Notes: a model not told the origin generated them from the sequence alone. A stretch of DNA of 64,000 bases from CAZKRL01 sp964555295 (GCA_964555295.1 CAZKRL010000012.1:1-64000), one strand, 5' to 3'; shown: positions 53,725 to 62,568, counted from the stretch's first letter. Numbers and translations: made by a program.

Positions 53725-54742
53725 GTTTGACGATAATCACCTCCATTGGATAAAGGCTTGTGAAGGGTTGAAGGAAAGCTATGTTGTAATTGATATTACT
53801 CAATTTGATTGGGTTAGTAAGATACAGAATGGTAATTGGAAAGGCTTCTTAGTTTGCCCTTCCGGAAGGCAGTCTCTGTTTAAGACGCTTTATGATGAAC
53901 GGCTCACTCTATTGAATGGCGTCTTTGATTCAAAGTTGTTCTTTCCCTCACTATCGGAAGTATTGATACATGAGAATAAGAAATTCTTGAGTTATTGGTT
54001 GTCATTGCATTCAATTCCTTCCCCTAAAACCTGGGTTTTCTATAACCTCACGGAAGCAAAGGATACACTCTCCATTATCAATGCGGATATTCTTGTAGGG
54101 AAGGTCAATATTGGCGCCTCGGGAAAGGGCGTAAAAATCTTGAGAGGTAGAAAGGATCAGCTGGATTATTTGGAAGCTGCGTTTAATGAAGGATTGACTC
54201 AAAATTGGGGCCCTAATCTTGCGATGGGCGGTTGGTTTTCACGGATTAAAAAGATAGTTAAGAATCCTGGTAGAATTAAGAAACGCTTACAGGTCTATAA
54301 TATTAATCGTCTTGAAGTTCAAAAGGGTTTTGCGTTGATACAAGAATTTGTTGAGCATGATTTTGAGTGGCGGGTTGTTAGGATTGGTGATTCTTTTTTC
54401 GGTCATCGGAAAATTAAACAAGGTGATAAGGCAAGCGGTACAAAGGGCATTGACTACACCCCACCGAGCGAATCCTTACTTGAATTTGTAAAGGACATCA
54501 CAGATCGTTTTGAATTTAGATGCATGGCTGTTGATTTATTTGAAGATGGCGATGGAGGGTTTTTAGTAAATGAAATGCAGTGTATCTTCGGTCATGTGCA
54601 GCCATTTATATGTCAATCGAATGGTGAACCGGGGCGATTCAGGAAATTATCTGGTAATTGGGTTTTCGAAAAGGGTTTATTCAATAACAATCTATCTTAC
54701 GATTTGCGTTTTGAATATTTTAATCAAACGCTTGTCCAGTGA
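53702..54742 (+). CDS. ATP-grasp (RimK-like) ligase-type protein
   Basis: 346 residues. ATP-grasp core elements: a Lys/Gly-rich loop GKVNIGASGKGVKIL (about 133-147), VQKGFALIQEFVEHDFEWRVV (about 210-229), and the metal motif VNEMQCIFGH (about 289-298, where the usual Asn-Glu-Met is conserved). The best fit is the RimK/ribosomal-modification and peptide-ligase branch. It lies 23 bp within the end of the asparagine-synthase-like gene, so both products are made together. They may decorate an acidic sugar with an amino acid or amide. Substrate not known. Confidence 0.8.
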   Translation: MYAILKNEFDDNHLHWIKACEGLKESYVVIDITQFDWVSKIQNGNWKGFLVCPSGRQSLFKTLYDERLTLLNGVFDSKLFFPSLSEVLIHENKKFLSYWLSLHSIPSPKTWVFYNLTEAKDTLSIINADILVGKVNIGASGKGVKILRGRKDQLDYLEAAFNEGLTQNWGPNLAMGGWFSRIKKIVKNPGRIKKRLQVYNINRLEVQKGFALIQEFVEHDFEWRVVRIGDSFFGHRKIKQGDKASGTKGIDYTPPSESLLEFVKDITDRFEFRCMAVDLFEDGDGGFLVNEMQCIFGHVQPFICQSNGEPGRFRKLSGNWVFEKGLFNNNLSYDLRFEYFNQTLVQ

Positions 54743-55680
54743 AGGTTTTATTCGTTTCCAGCGGTAACAAACGAAATGGGGTGTCTTCTATAGTTGACAT
54801 GCAGCGGAAGTCACTTATTCATGCCGGCGTCGATGTAGATATGTTTCTTGTGAATGGTCGCGGTTGGCGGAGTTATCTGAGAGCCATCTATTTACTTCGT
54901 TCAAAATTGCGATATCAAAAGTTTGATATAATCCATTCTCATTATTCCTTTTCTACTTGGGTCGCAATCTTGGCAGGGGGTAGGAATATTGTTGGCTCTT
55001 TGATGGGGAGCGATGTAAAGGCAAGTTTTTTTCTACGTATTCTTATCAGGGTATCATTGTTGCCGTTTTGTAGAGCCATCATCGTAAAATCCGATGAGAT
55101 GAAACGTGATTTGTCTTATGATGATGCGCATGTTGTTCCAAACGGGGTGAACCTTGATGTTTTTTATCCGCAGAACTCTCGTGATTGTAAAAAGGTTTTA
55201 GGTTGGGACAACCAGAAGTTAAACGTGTTATTCCCCTCTAATCCCAACCGGCCGGAGAAGAATTTTGGATTGTTAGAAAATGCATTGGCGTCTTCTGGGA
55301 TTAAAAATTACGTTATTCATACACTGACTGATATTTCTTTCTCGGATATGCCAACCTATTACAATGCCGCTGATATCGTTTGTATGTCGAGCACTCGTGA
55401 AGGTAGTCCAAACGCAATTAAGGAAGCTATGGCCTGCGATAAGTTGGTGGTGTCTACGAATGTCGGAGATGTGGAGTGGTTGTTTGGATCGACTTCGGGT
55501 TTGTTTTTGTCGGATCAGGAGGTTCTGTCTTTCAGTGCTTCTTTTGAAAAAGCTTTAGCATATGGACTGAAAAATGAAATGTGTTCTAGAGGGCGAGATA
55601 GAATTTTGCAATTGCAACTATCTGATGCATTAGTTGCAATGAAATTAATAGAGATTTATAAAGATGTGACAGGTAGTTAA
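54739..55680 (+). CDS. GT4-family glycosyltransferase
   Basis: 313 residues from a GTG at 54739 that overlaps the previous stop (GTGA). Typical GT-B layout: an N-terminal FVSSGNKRNGVSSIV opening, VVPNGVNLDVFYP hinge (about 132-144), and the donor site SSTREGSPNAIKEAMACDKLVV (about 216-237) with the E-x7-E pattern (Glu220 and Glu228 region). The protein transfers one sugar from a nucleotide donor with retention. It is the only standard glycosyltransferase in the operon. Confidence 0.9.
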   Translation: MKVLFVSSGNKRNGVSSIVDMQRKSLIHAGVDVDMFLVNGRGWRSYLRAIYLLRSKLRYQKFDIIHSHYSFSTWVAILAGGRNIVGSLMGSDVKASFFLRILIRVSLLPFCRAIIVKSDEMKRDLSYDDAHVVPNGVNLDVFYPQNSRDCKKVLGWDNQKLNVLFPSNPNRPEKNFGLLENALASSGIKNYVIHTLTDISFSDMPTYYNAADIVCMSSTREGSPNAIKEAMACDKLVVSTNVGDVEWLFGSTSGLFLSDQEVLSFSASFEKALAYGLKNEMCSRGRDRILQLQLSDALVAMKLIEIYKDVTGS

Positions 55681-55716
55681 TTCCTCGGTTTTCAGTCGTA
55701 ATTGTGTTTAGTGTTT

Positions 55717-56520
55717 ATGGGTTTGATTAAATTTGGCCAAATGTGTAAAGTGTTTTCAATTTCAATCAGAAACTTGTCGTTTTGGCTGTGTTGTATTCTC
55801 ATCGCAGGATGTGATGTTTCAAAAAGAATAGTTTACTTTCAAGATGATATTCCCAAGACGCAAGGAACCGACTCATATTCACCTATACTTAAAAAGGATG
55901 ACTTGCTGAGTATTCTGGTCATCGGTCAGGATGCGGAGGCGTCAAAGCCTTTCAATCTTCCAATGATTGAGCAACGAAGTATGGGGGGGTATTATCAAGG
56001 AGTTTCCTCGCAAAATGGTTATCTCATTGATGCCAACGGAATGATTGATTTTCCTGTAATAGGAGCGCTTAAACTCGAAGGTTTGAACAAGCAGCAAGCA
56101 GTTGAATTTATCAAGGGTAAACTGGCTAATTATCTCAATAATCCCACGGTAATTATTCGGATATTAAACTATAAAGTCACAGTCCTCGGCGAAGTCAAAA
56201 CACCTGGGACGTTTACGATTCCCAACGACCGGGTAACACTCTTGGACGCCATAGGTATAGCCGGAGATTTGTTGATTACAGGGTCACGTAAGGATGTCTT
56301 GGTGTTACGCGAAAAGCAAGGTGAGATGATTGAGTTTCGAATTGATTTAACAAAGTCGGATGTGCTTAATTCACCTGTCTTTTATCTGCAACAGAATGAT
56401 GTTGTTTATATAGCCCCGAATAGAGCTAAACAGAATAGTTCTGTGATAAGTTACAGTAATGCAAGTTTAGCTTTATCTGGAATATCGATATTGTTGACCA
56501 TTTTTCTTCTTTTTAAATAG
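55717..56520 (+). CDS. outer-membrane polysaccharide export lipoprotein (Wza/OPX-like)
   Basis: About 267 residues from ATG 55717; a TTG at 55702 would add five residues. A lipoprotein signal ends in ILIAGC with Cys32. The mature part has the polysaccharide export domain (KKDDLLSILVIGQD, about 62-75) and a soluble ligand-binding beta-grasp (SLBB) domain with VTVLGEVKTPGTFTIPN (about 155-171), then a hydrophobic C-terminal helix (about 246-265). It forms the export channel for the polysaccharide with the Wzc-like protein five bases downstream. Confidence 0.9.
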   Translation: MGLIKFGQMCKVFSISIRNLSFWLCCILIAGCDVSKRIVYFQDDIPKTQGTDSYSPILKKDDLLSILVIGQDAEASKPFNLPMIEQRSMGGYYQGVSSQNGYLIDANGMIDFPVIGALKLEGLNKQQAVEFIKGKLANYLNNPTVIIRILNYKVTVLGEVKTPGTFTIPNDRVTLLDAIGIAGDLLITGSRKDVLVLREKQGEMIEFRIDLTKSDVLNSPVFYLQQNDVVYIAPNRAKQNSSVISYSNASLALSGISILLTIFLLFK

Positions 56521-56525
56521 ACGTT

Positions 56526-58946
56526 ATGAGTGAATCTAGTGAAAAGGCAATTGAAGCTTTCTTAAGAAAGGATGACGTCAATATTACAGAGAGTTTTCAG
56601 GTCATTATATCGAATTGGCGATGGTTGATTTTTTCTCTGATTATCTCATGCGCGATGGCTTTTGTATATCTAAGGTTTCAGGTGCCTCGATACAAGGTAA
56701 GCGCCACTGTTATGGTAAGAGATCAGGATAAAGGCAAAGTGAGCTCTGAAACGGAAGTGTTTAAAGAGTTGGGTTTGCTCAAGTCGGCCGCGAGCATGGA
56801 AGACGAAATTGAAGTCTACAGTAGCAGGTCGATCATGTATCGTGTGGTCAAAAATTTGGATTTGGAATTTGCCTATTTCTCTCAAGGTAACCCGATTTTT
56901 CATGAGAAATATCACAATTTCCCTTTACGGATAGAGGTGGCTCCATTCGATACTGCCTCTTTTGAAGATTACGGAAATGTTTTTGAAATTGAGGTCATCG
57001 ACGAGAATAGATTCAAACTCAGTGATACCAGAAATGAATTGCAAGAAGGTGTGTTTGATTTTTCAACCGCGATTGATTATCCATGGGGTAAGGTTTCAAT
57101 TAGCAGATCTTCTTTTTTCGGAAATCATGTTGTCGGACGGAAGTATCGTATTGAGAAAATCCCTGTGCAAAGTATGGTGTCAAGATGTCTCGCTGGTCTG
57201 CAGTTAGAGCCTTCTTCGAAGGGTTCTTCCGTGCTCAAACTTTATATGACAGAGACACATCCTCAGAAGGCCGGAGATATTTTGAGGGAGCTTATCAATC
57301 AGCGGAGTAAAGAAGCGATAGAGGATAAAAATCAGATGAGTCAAAATACCGTTGATTTTATCAATGAGCGAATTCAATTCATTCTGGATGAGCTGTCTAC
57401 GGTAGAGTCAGCTGAAGAGGCGTTTAAGAAGAATGAAGTATTCAATGGTGAATCAAGAGAAGCAGAATTTTTGTTTCAAAAGCAGCTGAGCCTTGATGAG
57501 CAAATTACGAAGCTTGGTAGCGAGTTGAGATTAGTTCGTATGATGTTGGACCAGTTGAAATCATACAAGGGGAATATTGATTTATTTCCAAGCAATCTGG
57601 GTGTAGAGAATGTTCAAATAGCCTCATTGGTATCGGAGTATAATAAGATTGTACTCGAGATCAATCGATTGGTCAAGGCCGGTGGTGATGAGAATCCGAT
57701 GTTGGCTCTTTACACAAGTAAGGCCATTTCTGTTCGAAGCAGTATTGAGGAGTCATTGAAGAATTTGCAGAATTCCATTATGGTTCAAATGGATGATCTA
57801 AATAAAAAGGATAACGAACTTTTTGGACAGCTTAAGGAGGTTCCTACAAAGGAGCGATTACTCAGAGAAATTGTTCGTCAAAAGCAGATAAAGGAAGAAC
57901 TTTATTTATATCTCTTGAAGAAACGCGAGGAGACAAATATTGCTCTAGCAATGACTGTTTCGAATACTAGAATAATTGATGATGTTAATGGGTCTAGGTC
58001 GCCGGTGTCGCCTAAGGTGAAAATGATTTGGTTGGTAGCCGTATCATCGGGAATAGTTGTGCCCATATTACTGATACTGATAATTACTTTCATTCGCGCT
58101 CGCATTCAAAATAAGTCAGAACTTAATGTGCTCTCTGCGCCGTTACTCGGAGAAATACCTTTTATTCAATCCGAGAAGAGTATTGTTATTGGCCGTAACG
58201 ACCGTTCGATGGCAGCAGAGGCGTTTCGAATGCTACGTTCGAATCTTGAGTTTTTCTGCAGTTTGAAGGGAATACACGGGCAAGTTATTTTTATTACCTC
58301 TGCGGTCTCTCGGGAAGGAAAGTCCTTTATGGCTATTAATCTGTCTGCCGCTATGGCTCTCACCGGAAGGAGAGTGCTCTTGTTGGGTACAGATTTGCGA
58401 CATCCGAAATTGAACAAGTATCTCAATCGAACCTCAAACAATGGGATGACCAATTTCTTATCCGGTAATATATCGGACGTAAGCTCTCTCATTCATAAAG
58501 CAGATGATTCTGTTCCTTTTGATGTTCTGCCATCCGGCCCTATACCTTCAGATCCCTCTGAGTTGATCCTTTCAGATAAAATGAAGGAGGTGTTTGAATT
58601 CGCTCGCGCAAATTATGCTATTGTAATTGTGGATACATCCCCGGTGGGCTTGGTTGCAGATACAATGCAGTTGGTCAAATATGCAGATGTTACGGCCTTC
58701 GTTGTGAGAGAAAACTTAACGCACCGACGTGTGATTCCACTTGTGCAAGAACTTATTACAACGAATCGAATTCCGAATTTAAGCATAATTTTTAACGGTA
58801 AAAGACCCAAGGGTATTGGCTATGGATACGGTTATGGCTATGGATACGGCTATGGATACGGTTATGGTTATTACACAGAAAATGAGGAACAAAAGAAGTC
58901 GCTTTGGGGTAAGCTTATAAAGTATTTCAAATCCTTACGTCGTTGA
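56526..58946 (+). CDS. Wzc-like polysaccharide co-polymerase/tyrosine autokinase
   Basis: 806 residues. An N-terminal Wzz domain with membrane helix (about 30-48), a long coiled-coil periplasmic region (about 250-460), a second helix (about 498-520), and a cytoplasmic BY-kinase with Walker A SAVSREGKS (about 587-595), Walker A' LLGTDLRHPK (about 618-627), and Walker B IVIVDTSP (about 699-706). The kinase phosphorylates tyrosines in its own tail, which here is nine Gly-Tyr pairs plus one Tyr (765-783). The cycle of phosphorylation controls polymer length and export. Together with the Wza-like protein it closes the operon. Confidence 0.93.
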   Translation: MSESSEKAIEAFLRKDDVNITESFQVIISNWRWLIFSLIISCAMAFVYLRFQVPRYKVSATVMVRDQDKGKVSSETEVFKELGLLKSAASMEDEIEVYSSRSIMYRVVKNLDLEFAYFSQGNPIFHEKYHNFPLRIEVAPFDTASFEDYGNVFEIEVIDENRFKLSDTRNELQEGVFDFSTAIDYPWGKVSISRSSFFGNHVVGRKYRIEKIPVQSMVSRCLAGLQLEPSSKGSSVLKLYMTETHPQKAGDILRELINQRSKEAIEDKNQMSQNTVDFINERIQFILDELSTVESAEEAFKKNEVFNGESREAEFLFQKQLSLDEQITKLGSELRLVRMMLDQLKSYKGNIDLFPSNLGVENVQIASLVSEYNKIVLEINRLVKAGGDENPMLALYTSKAISVRSSIEESLKNLQNSIMVQMDDLNKKDNELFGQLKEVPTKERLLREIVRQKQIKEELYLYLLKKREETNIALAMTVSNTRIIDDVNGSRSPVSPKVKMIWLVAVSSGIVVPILLILIITFIRARIQNKSELNVLSAPLLGEIPFIQSEKSIVIGRNDRSMAAEAFRMLRSNLEFFCSLKGIHGQVIFITSAVSREGKSFMAINLSAAMALTGRRVLLLGTDLRHPKLNKYLNRTSNNGMTNFLSGNISDVSSLIHKADDSVPFDVLPSGPIPSDPSELILSDKMKEVFEFARANYAIVIVDTSPVGLVADTMQLVKYADVTAFVVRENLTHRRVIPLVQELITTNRIPNLSIIFNGKRPKGIGYGYGYGYGYGYGYGYGYYTENEEQKKSLWGKLIKYFKSLRR
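58818..58874 (+). repeat. (Gly-Tyr)9-Tyr tandem codon repeat in the autokinase tail
   Basis: Nine consecutive Gly-Tyr codon pairs followed by one Tyr codon occupy codons 765-783 of the autokinase. The DNA is a quasi-repeat of GGN-TAY hexamers with longer 12-18-bp repeats (GGCTATGGATAC recurs), so replication slippage could change the number of phosphorylatable tyrosines in units of six bases without shifting the frame. Confidence 0.9.
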
Positions 58947-58996
58947 TTAGCCATGCGATATGCAAGAGGGTATCTAGTTCATTTATCTGATCCTGC

Positions 58997-59746
58997 ATGA
59001 TGATATCGGAAGTTTTAAGAGGGTTTGAAGCCACCAATCTAGAAGCGATGGATCGCGTGAGGTTGATGAACCGGACCGATATCAAATACATGATTTCACT
59101 TTCGCGTTTAAATCTCTTGCTAAACGCATTGATTAACCATTATAAAGTATTAGAGGTGGAGGGCGAAAGAAATAGTCGGTACCAGACGCTGTATTTTGAC
59201 ACTCCCCAGTTTTCCAACTACCTTGAACATCACAACGGAAAACGGCATCGCTACAAAATCAGAGAACGGGAATACATCGAAAGCCATCTTTCATTTCTGG
59301 AAGTGAAGGAAAAAAGCAATAAAGGACGAACCGCGAAAAGCAGAATCAAACTGAATGAAATACTACCAGAGTTAAGCGAGTCATCAAAGGTGTTTGTCGC
59401 CTCCAAGGCAAATCATTCTGAAGTTCTTGAACCCAAACTATGGAATTCATTTCGCAGAATTACCCTGGTGAATAAAACTGCAAACGAGCGGGTGACAATT
59501 GATACCGGCATTGCTTTCTATTTCGGAGATCGTCACACATCCCTCAATGATTTGGTGATTGTTGAGATTAAACAAAGTGGCGTAAACCGTCACAGCCCAA
59601 TAATTTCTTATTTCAAAGAAAACCTTATCCGCGCCGATGGCATAAGCAAATATTGTTTAGGTGTTGCGATGCTATATCCGCAATTGAAAGCCAATACCTT
59701 TAAGGAAAAATTATTACGAATCAATAAAATTTTGAACGATGCTTGA
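58997..59746 (+). CDS. VTC-domain polyphosphate polymerase-like protein
   Basis: 249 residues, soluble. The VTC domain motifs are in order: NRTDIKYM (about 25-32) with Arg and Lys, YFDTP (about 66-70), RHRYKIREREYI (about 83-94), LEVKEKSNKG (about 100-109) and VEIKQS near about 193. These basic residues line the tunnel in which polyphosphate is made or held in yeast Vtc4. The bacterial versions are often paired with DUF4956 proteins. The gene starts at an ATG-ATG pair, and its last bases overlap the DUF4956 gene by 8 bp. Whether it makes polyphosphate here is unknown. Confidence 0.87.
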   Translation: MMISEVLRGFEATNLEAMDRVRLMNRTDIKYMISLSRLNLLLNALINHYKVLEVEGERNSRYQTLYFDTPQFSNYLEHHNGKRHRYKIREREYIESHLSFLEVKEKSNKGRTAKSRIKLNEILPELSESSKVFVASKANHSEVLEPKLWNSFRRITLVNKTANERVTIDTGIAFYFGDRHTSLNDLVIVEIKQSGVNRHSPIISYFKENLIRADGISKYCLGVAMLYPQLKANTFKEKLLRINKILNDA

Positions 59747-60479
59747 ATATGTTCACTTAGGTGTAAATGAATGGCTAGCATGGATCCCCAGTTTCATGCA
59801 GGAGGCGGCAACGGATTCTGACAAGTTCAACCCGCTCAAAGGGGTTAAGGGTCTGAATGTTGAAGATTTTCTTGGTCTCATCATTCGGCTGCTGATTCAT
59901 TTCTTTTTTGTCTTTATACTCGTTCGACTGATCTATTACCCCATAGCGAAACGCAAAGATTTTCTTTTCACCTATTTTCTCTTTTCGATTTCGATCTTCA
60001 CGATGTGCTTCCTCTTGGAAAGTGTAAAGTTGGAAATGGGATTTGCTCTCGGTCTTTTCGCGGTATTCGGGATCATTCGTTATCGAACAGATGCAATACC
60101 CATCAAAGAGATGACCTATTTATTTGTGGTCATTGGTATGTCGGTGATGAATGCTCTCATCAACAAAAAGATATCGCTTGCTGAACTCGCCTTTGCCAAT
60201 GCGTCCATCATCGCCTTAACCTACGGCCTTGAAAAAGTGTGGTTGCTCAGACATGAATCTCAAAAGCTTATTCTCTACGAACGCATAGATCTCATACAAT
60301 CGGGTAGGCGAGCAGAACTCATACAAGATCTGGAAGTGCGAACAGGAATCAAGATCAATCGCGTTGAATTGGGCAAGATCGATTTTCTGCGCGATACGGT
60401 AATGATTAAAATTTATTTCTATGAAGACCAGCAAGACGGACATATGGACGAATCCTTCAGTCAGGGTTTCAATAATTGA
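59739..60479 (+). CDS. DUF4956 membrane protein
   Basis: 246 residues with about four membrane helices (about 42-65, 75-95, 98-113 and 121-160). The strand of conserved residues LGLFAVFGIIRYRTDAIPIKEMTYLF (103-128 region) is the hallmark of DUF4956. A C-terminal cytoplasmic segment has an alternating strand-helix pattern. The VTC/DUF4956 pair is widespread, which suggests that they form a membrane complex with a polyphosphate-related or extracellular role. It overlaps the VTC gene by 8 bp and the following lipoprotein gene by 59 bp. Confidence 0.85.
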   Translation: MLEYVHLGVNEWLAWIPSFMQEAATDSDKFNPLKGVKGLNVEDFLGLIIRLLIHFFFVFILVRLIYYPIAKRKDFLFTYFLFSISIFTMCFLLESVKLEMGFALGLFAVFGIIRYRTDAIPIKEMTYLFVVIGMSVMNALINKKISLAELAFANASIIALTYGLEKVWLLRHESQKLILYERIDLIQSGRRAELIQDLEVRTGIKINRVELGKIDFLRDTVMIKIYFYEDQQDGHMDESFSQGFNN

Positions 60480-60897
60480 TAGTTGCAAGTACATTGTAAT
60501 TCTTGCGCTCATTTTTTCCAGTATCACCGCTTGCAAGAAGGAGGCAGGTGATGGCGGCAATAGTTCTATCAAGGGTAGGGTAGTGCGTGAGTTTCGCACC
60601 GTTCTTACAAATCCGTTGACCAGCGGTGGCGTTTTCCCCGCTGCAGATGTAGATGTTTTTATTCGCTATGGCAATAATGTATCTCCTGATGATCGCGCGT
60701 ATACCAATCCAAATGGCGAGTTTGAATTTTTGAATTTACGTCCGGGTGCTTACACGATTTACGTTTACTCCAAAGACACAACGGTGTTGGCCACGTCTTG
60801 GGATGAAGACCACATGCCGGTATTGCGAACAACAGAGATTTCCGATAAAAAACAGACCGTTACGCTCACGGAAATGAGAATATATGATCAGCCGTAA
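60421..60897 (+). CDS. small lipoprotein with carboxypeptidase-regulatory-like beta domain
   Basis: 158 residues, starting with an ATG 59 bp inside the upstream gene because no later in-frame Met exists before the lipobox. The signal has a long N-region (about 23 residues) and a lipobox SITAC with Cys38. A beta-sandwich follows with SIKGRVVREF (about 49-58) and TNPNGEFEFLNLRPGAYTIYVYS (93-115 region), which is the pattern of carboxypeptidase-regulatory/CNA-B-like surface domains. Probably outer-membrane anchored. It overlaps the DUF2490 gene by 14 bp. Function unknown. Confidence 0.75.
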   Translation: MKTSKTDIWTNPSVRVSIIDSCKYIVILALIFSSITACKKEAGDGGNSSIKGRVVREFRTVLTNPLTSGGVFPAADVDVFIRYGNNVSPDDRAYTNPNGEFEFLNLRPGAYTIYVYSKDTTVLATSWDEDHMPVLRTTEISDKKQTVTLTEMRIYDQP

Positions 60898-61585
60898 ACT
60901 GCTCATTTTTGCCATTCTTCTTGCGCAATTCCCGATATGCGCTCAGTTCAATGATGCGGGCTTGTGGAGTGAAATCAGTTTGCAGTATAAATTGTCTAAA
61001 CGCACCGACGTGTCTGTTACACCCGAGGTTCGCATGGATGAGAATATTTCACGCGTAGGCAGAGCGTTCTGCGACGTAGGTCTACAGTATAAAGTTTCTT
61101 CCGCTGTGAGTTTATCATGTGTATATCGATCGGGGGCAGCACATGACTATCAAGACACTGAGTTCAGACAACGAATTCAGATGGGTGCGGCATTCAAATG
61201 GAAGGGAAAGAAATGGACTTTGGCTTATCTGCCACGTTGGCAAGTTTCGGTGCGTGGCGTAGGGGAGTATGACGCAGACCTTTCTACACTTATGCGCAAT
61301 AGATTTCAGGTAAAATGGGACTTACCCAAAAAATTTGAACTGAGCAGTTATGCCGAGTTTTTTCATTCTACGGGATCATTCGACTTTGCCCATTGGCAGT
61401 CGTGGCGCGCCAATTGTATGCTGAGTAAAAACCTGAAAGGACCTCATTCCTTCGCTTTGGGTTACCTCGTTCAGCATCAATTTTCCTCGCAAGTTCCCCG
61501 CACCGACTTCGTGATTGTGACCAGTTATAGAATCGATCTGGAACGTTTGAAAAAAGAGGATAAACCCGAGGTTACCTCACCTTGA
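60884..61585 (+). CDS. DUF2490 outer-membrane barrel-like protein
   Basis: 233 residues. A signal peptide (about 1-20, ICAQ) and alternating strands: DAGLWSEISLQYKLSKR (about 24-40), FRQRIQMGAAFKW, WTLAYLPRWQV, matching DUF2490, a small outer-membrane barrel family. It closes a four-gene run that starts with the VTC gene, all with overlapping ends. The family has no known function. Convergent with metF, 21 bp apart. Confidence 0.83.
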   Translation: MISRKLLIFAILLAQFPICAQFNDAGLWSEISLQYKLSKRTDVSVTPEVRMDENISRVGRAFCDVGLQYKVSSAVSLSCVYRSGAAHDYQDTEFRQRIQMGAAFKWKGKKWTLAYLPRWQVSVRGVGEYDADLSTLMRNRFQVKWDLPKKFELSSYAEFFHSTGSFDFAHWQSWRANCMLSKNLKGPHSFALGYLVQHQFSSQVPRTDFVIVTSYRIDLERLKKEDKPEVTSP

Positions 61586-61606
61586 TTCGACCGACGACGG
61601 CATGCA

Positions 61607-62560
61607 TTAAAACACAGCTTTCGCAATCTCTGCGGTACTTTTCGCCTTGCCCATAGTATAATAATGCAGCACAGGAACGCCTGAATCTTTCAACTCTTTG
61701 GATTGTTGGATGCACCATTCCACACCAATCTTACGCACCTCCTCCTCACTCTTCGCACGCTCTACCATTTGCACCAACTCGTCGGGCATATTGATGTGGA
61801 AGTAATGAGGTATAATGGACAATTGATTACGGGTAGACAACGGCTTTAATCCGGGAATGATAGGGACGTTTATTCCGAAGGCCCTGCAATCTTCTACAAA
61901 TTTGAAAAATGCCGCATTGTCAAAAAACATTTGGGTAACAATGTATTCGGCACCTGCGTCCACCTTGGCTTTTAGGAAGCGCAGATCTGAAGCCATGTTC
62001 GGCGCTTCAAAATGTTTTTCAGGATAGCCAGCTACTCCAATACAGAAGTTTGTACTCTGCACATTTTTGAGTTCCAAATCAATGTACCTACCTGAGTTCA
62101 TATCCATCACCTGCTTTACGAGATCCAGCGCGTAGGCATGACCATCCGGCTCAGGTTTGAAAATGCCTTCACTCTTGATAGGATCACCGCGCAACACGAG
62201 CACATTTTCCAATCCTACAAAATTCAAATCAATCAAAGCATCTTCCGTGTCTCGCCGACTAAATCCACCGCAAATGATATGTGGCACAGTGTCTACCTTG
62301 TACCGATTGGAGATAGCCGCGCAAATGCCCACCGTACCCGGACGTTTACTTACAATGCGCTTCTCCAGCAAACCATTGCCTGCATCGCGGAACACATACT
62401 CCTCACGGTGATATGTAACATCCACGAACGAGGGTGAAAATTCCATCAATTGATCCATGGTTTCGAAAATGGAGTTGATGTTCTGACCTTTCAAAGGAGG
62501 CAATATCTCAATCGAGAAGAGAGTGCCTTTTGCTTTAGCTATATGCTCTGTAACTTTCAT
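61607..62560 (-). CDS. metF: methylenetetrahydrofolate reductase
   Basis: About 317 residues from ATG 62560 (MKVTEHIAK), because this start is 8 bp after metH and the residues upstream lack conservation. The TIM-barrel MTHFR motifs are present: FSIEILPPLKG (about 16-26) with the catalytic Glu, FVDVTYH (about 45-51), ALRGD-like VLVLRGDP (about 121-128), and the FAD-binding QMFFDNAAFF (about 205-214). It reduces 5,10-methylene- to 5-methyl-tetrahydrofolate for methionine synthase, whose gene directly precedes it. The two clearly act in the same pathway. Confidence 0.95.
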   Translation of the reverse strand: MKVTEHIAKAKGTLFSIEILPPLKGQNINSIFETMDQLMEFSPSFVDVTYHREEYVFRDAGNGLLEKRIVSKRPGTVGICAAISNRYKVDTVPHIICGGFSRRDTEDALIDLNFVGLENVLVLRGDPIKSEGIFKPEPDGHAYALDLVKQVMDMNSGRYIDLELKNVQSTNFCIGVAGYPEKHFEAPNMASDLRFLKAKVDAGAEYIVTQMFFDNAAFFKFVEDCRAFGINVPIIPGLKPLSTRNQLSIIPHYFHINMPDELVQMVERAKSEEEVRKIGVEWCIQQSKELKDSGVPVLHYYTMGKAKSTAEIAKAVF

Positions 62561-62568
62561 AAATTCAA

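Noticed and set aside
36514..58946. Defence system or prophage in the AT-rich part
   Set aside because: All recognisable genes are of polysaccharide synthesis and export; no integrase, phage structural, restriction or toxin genes are seen.
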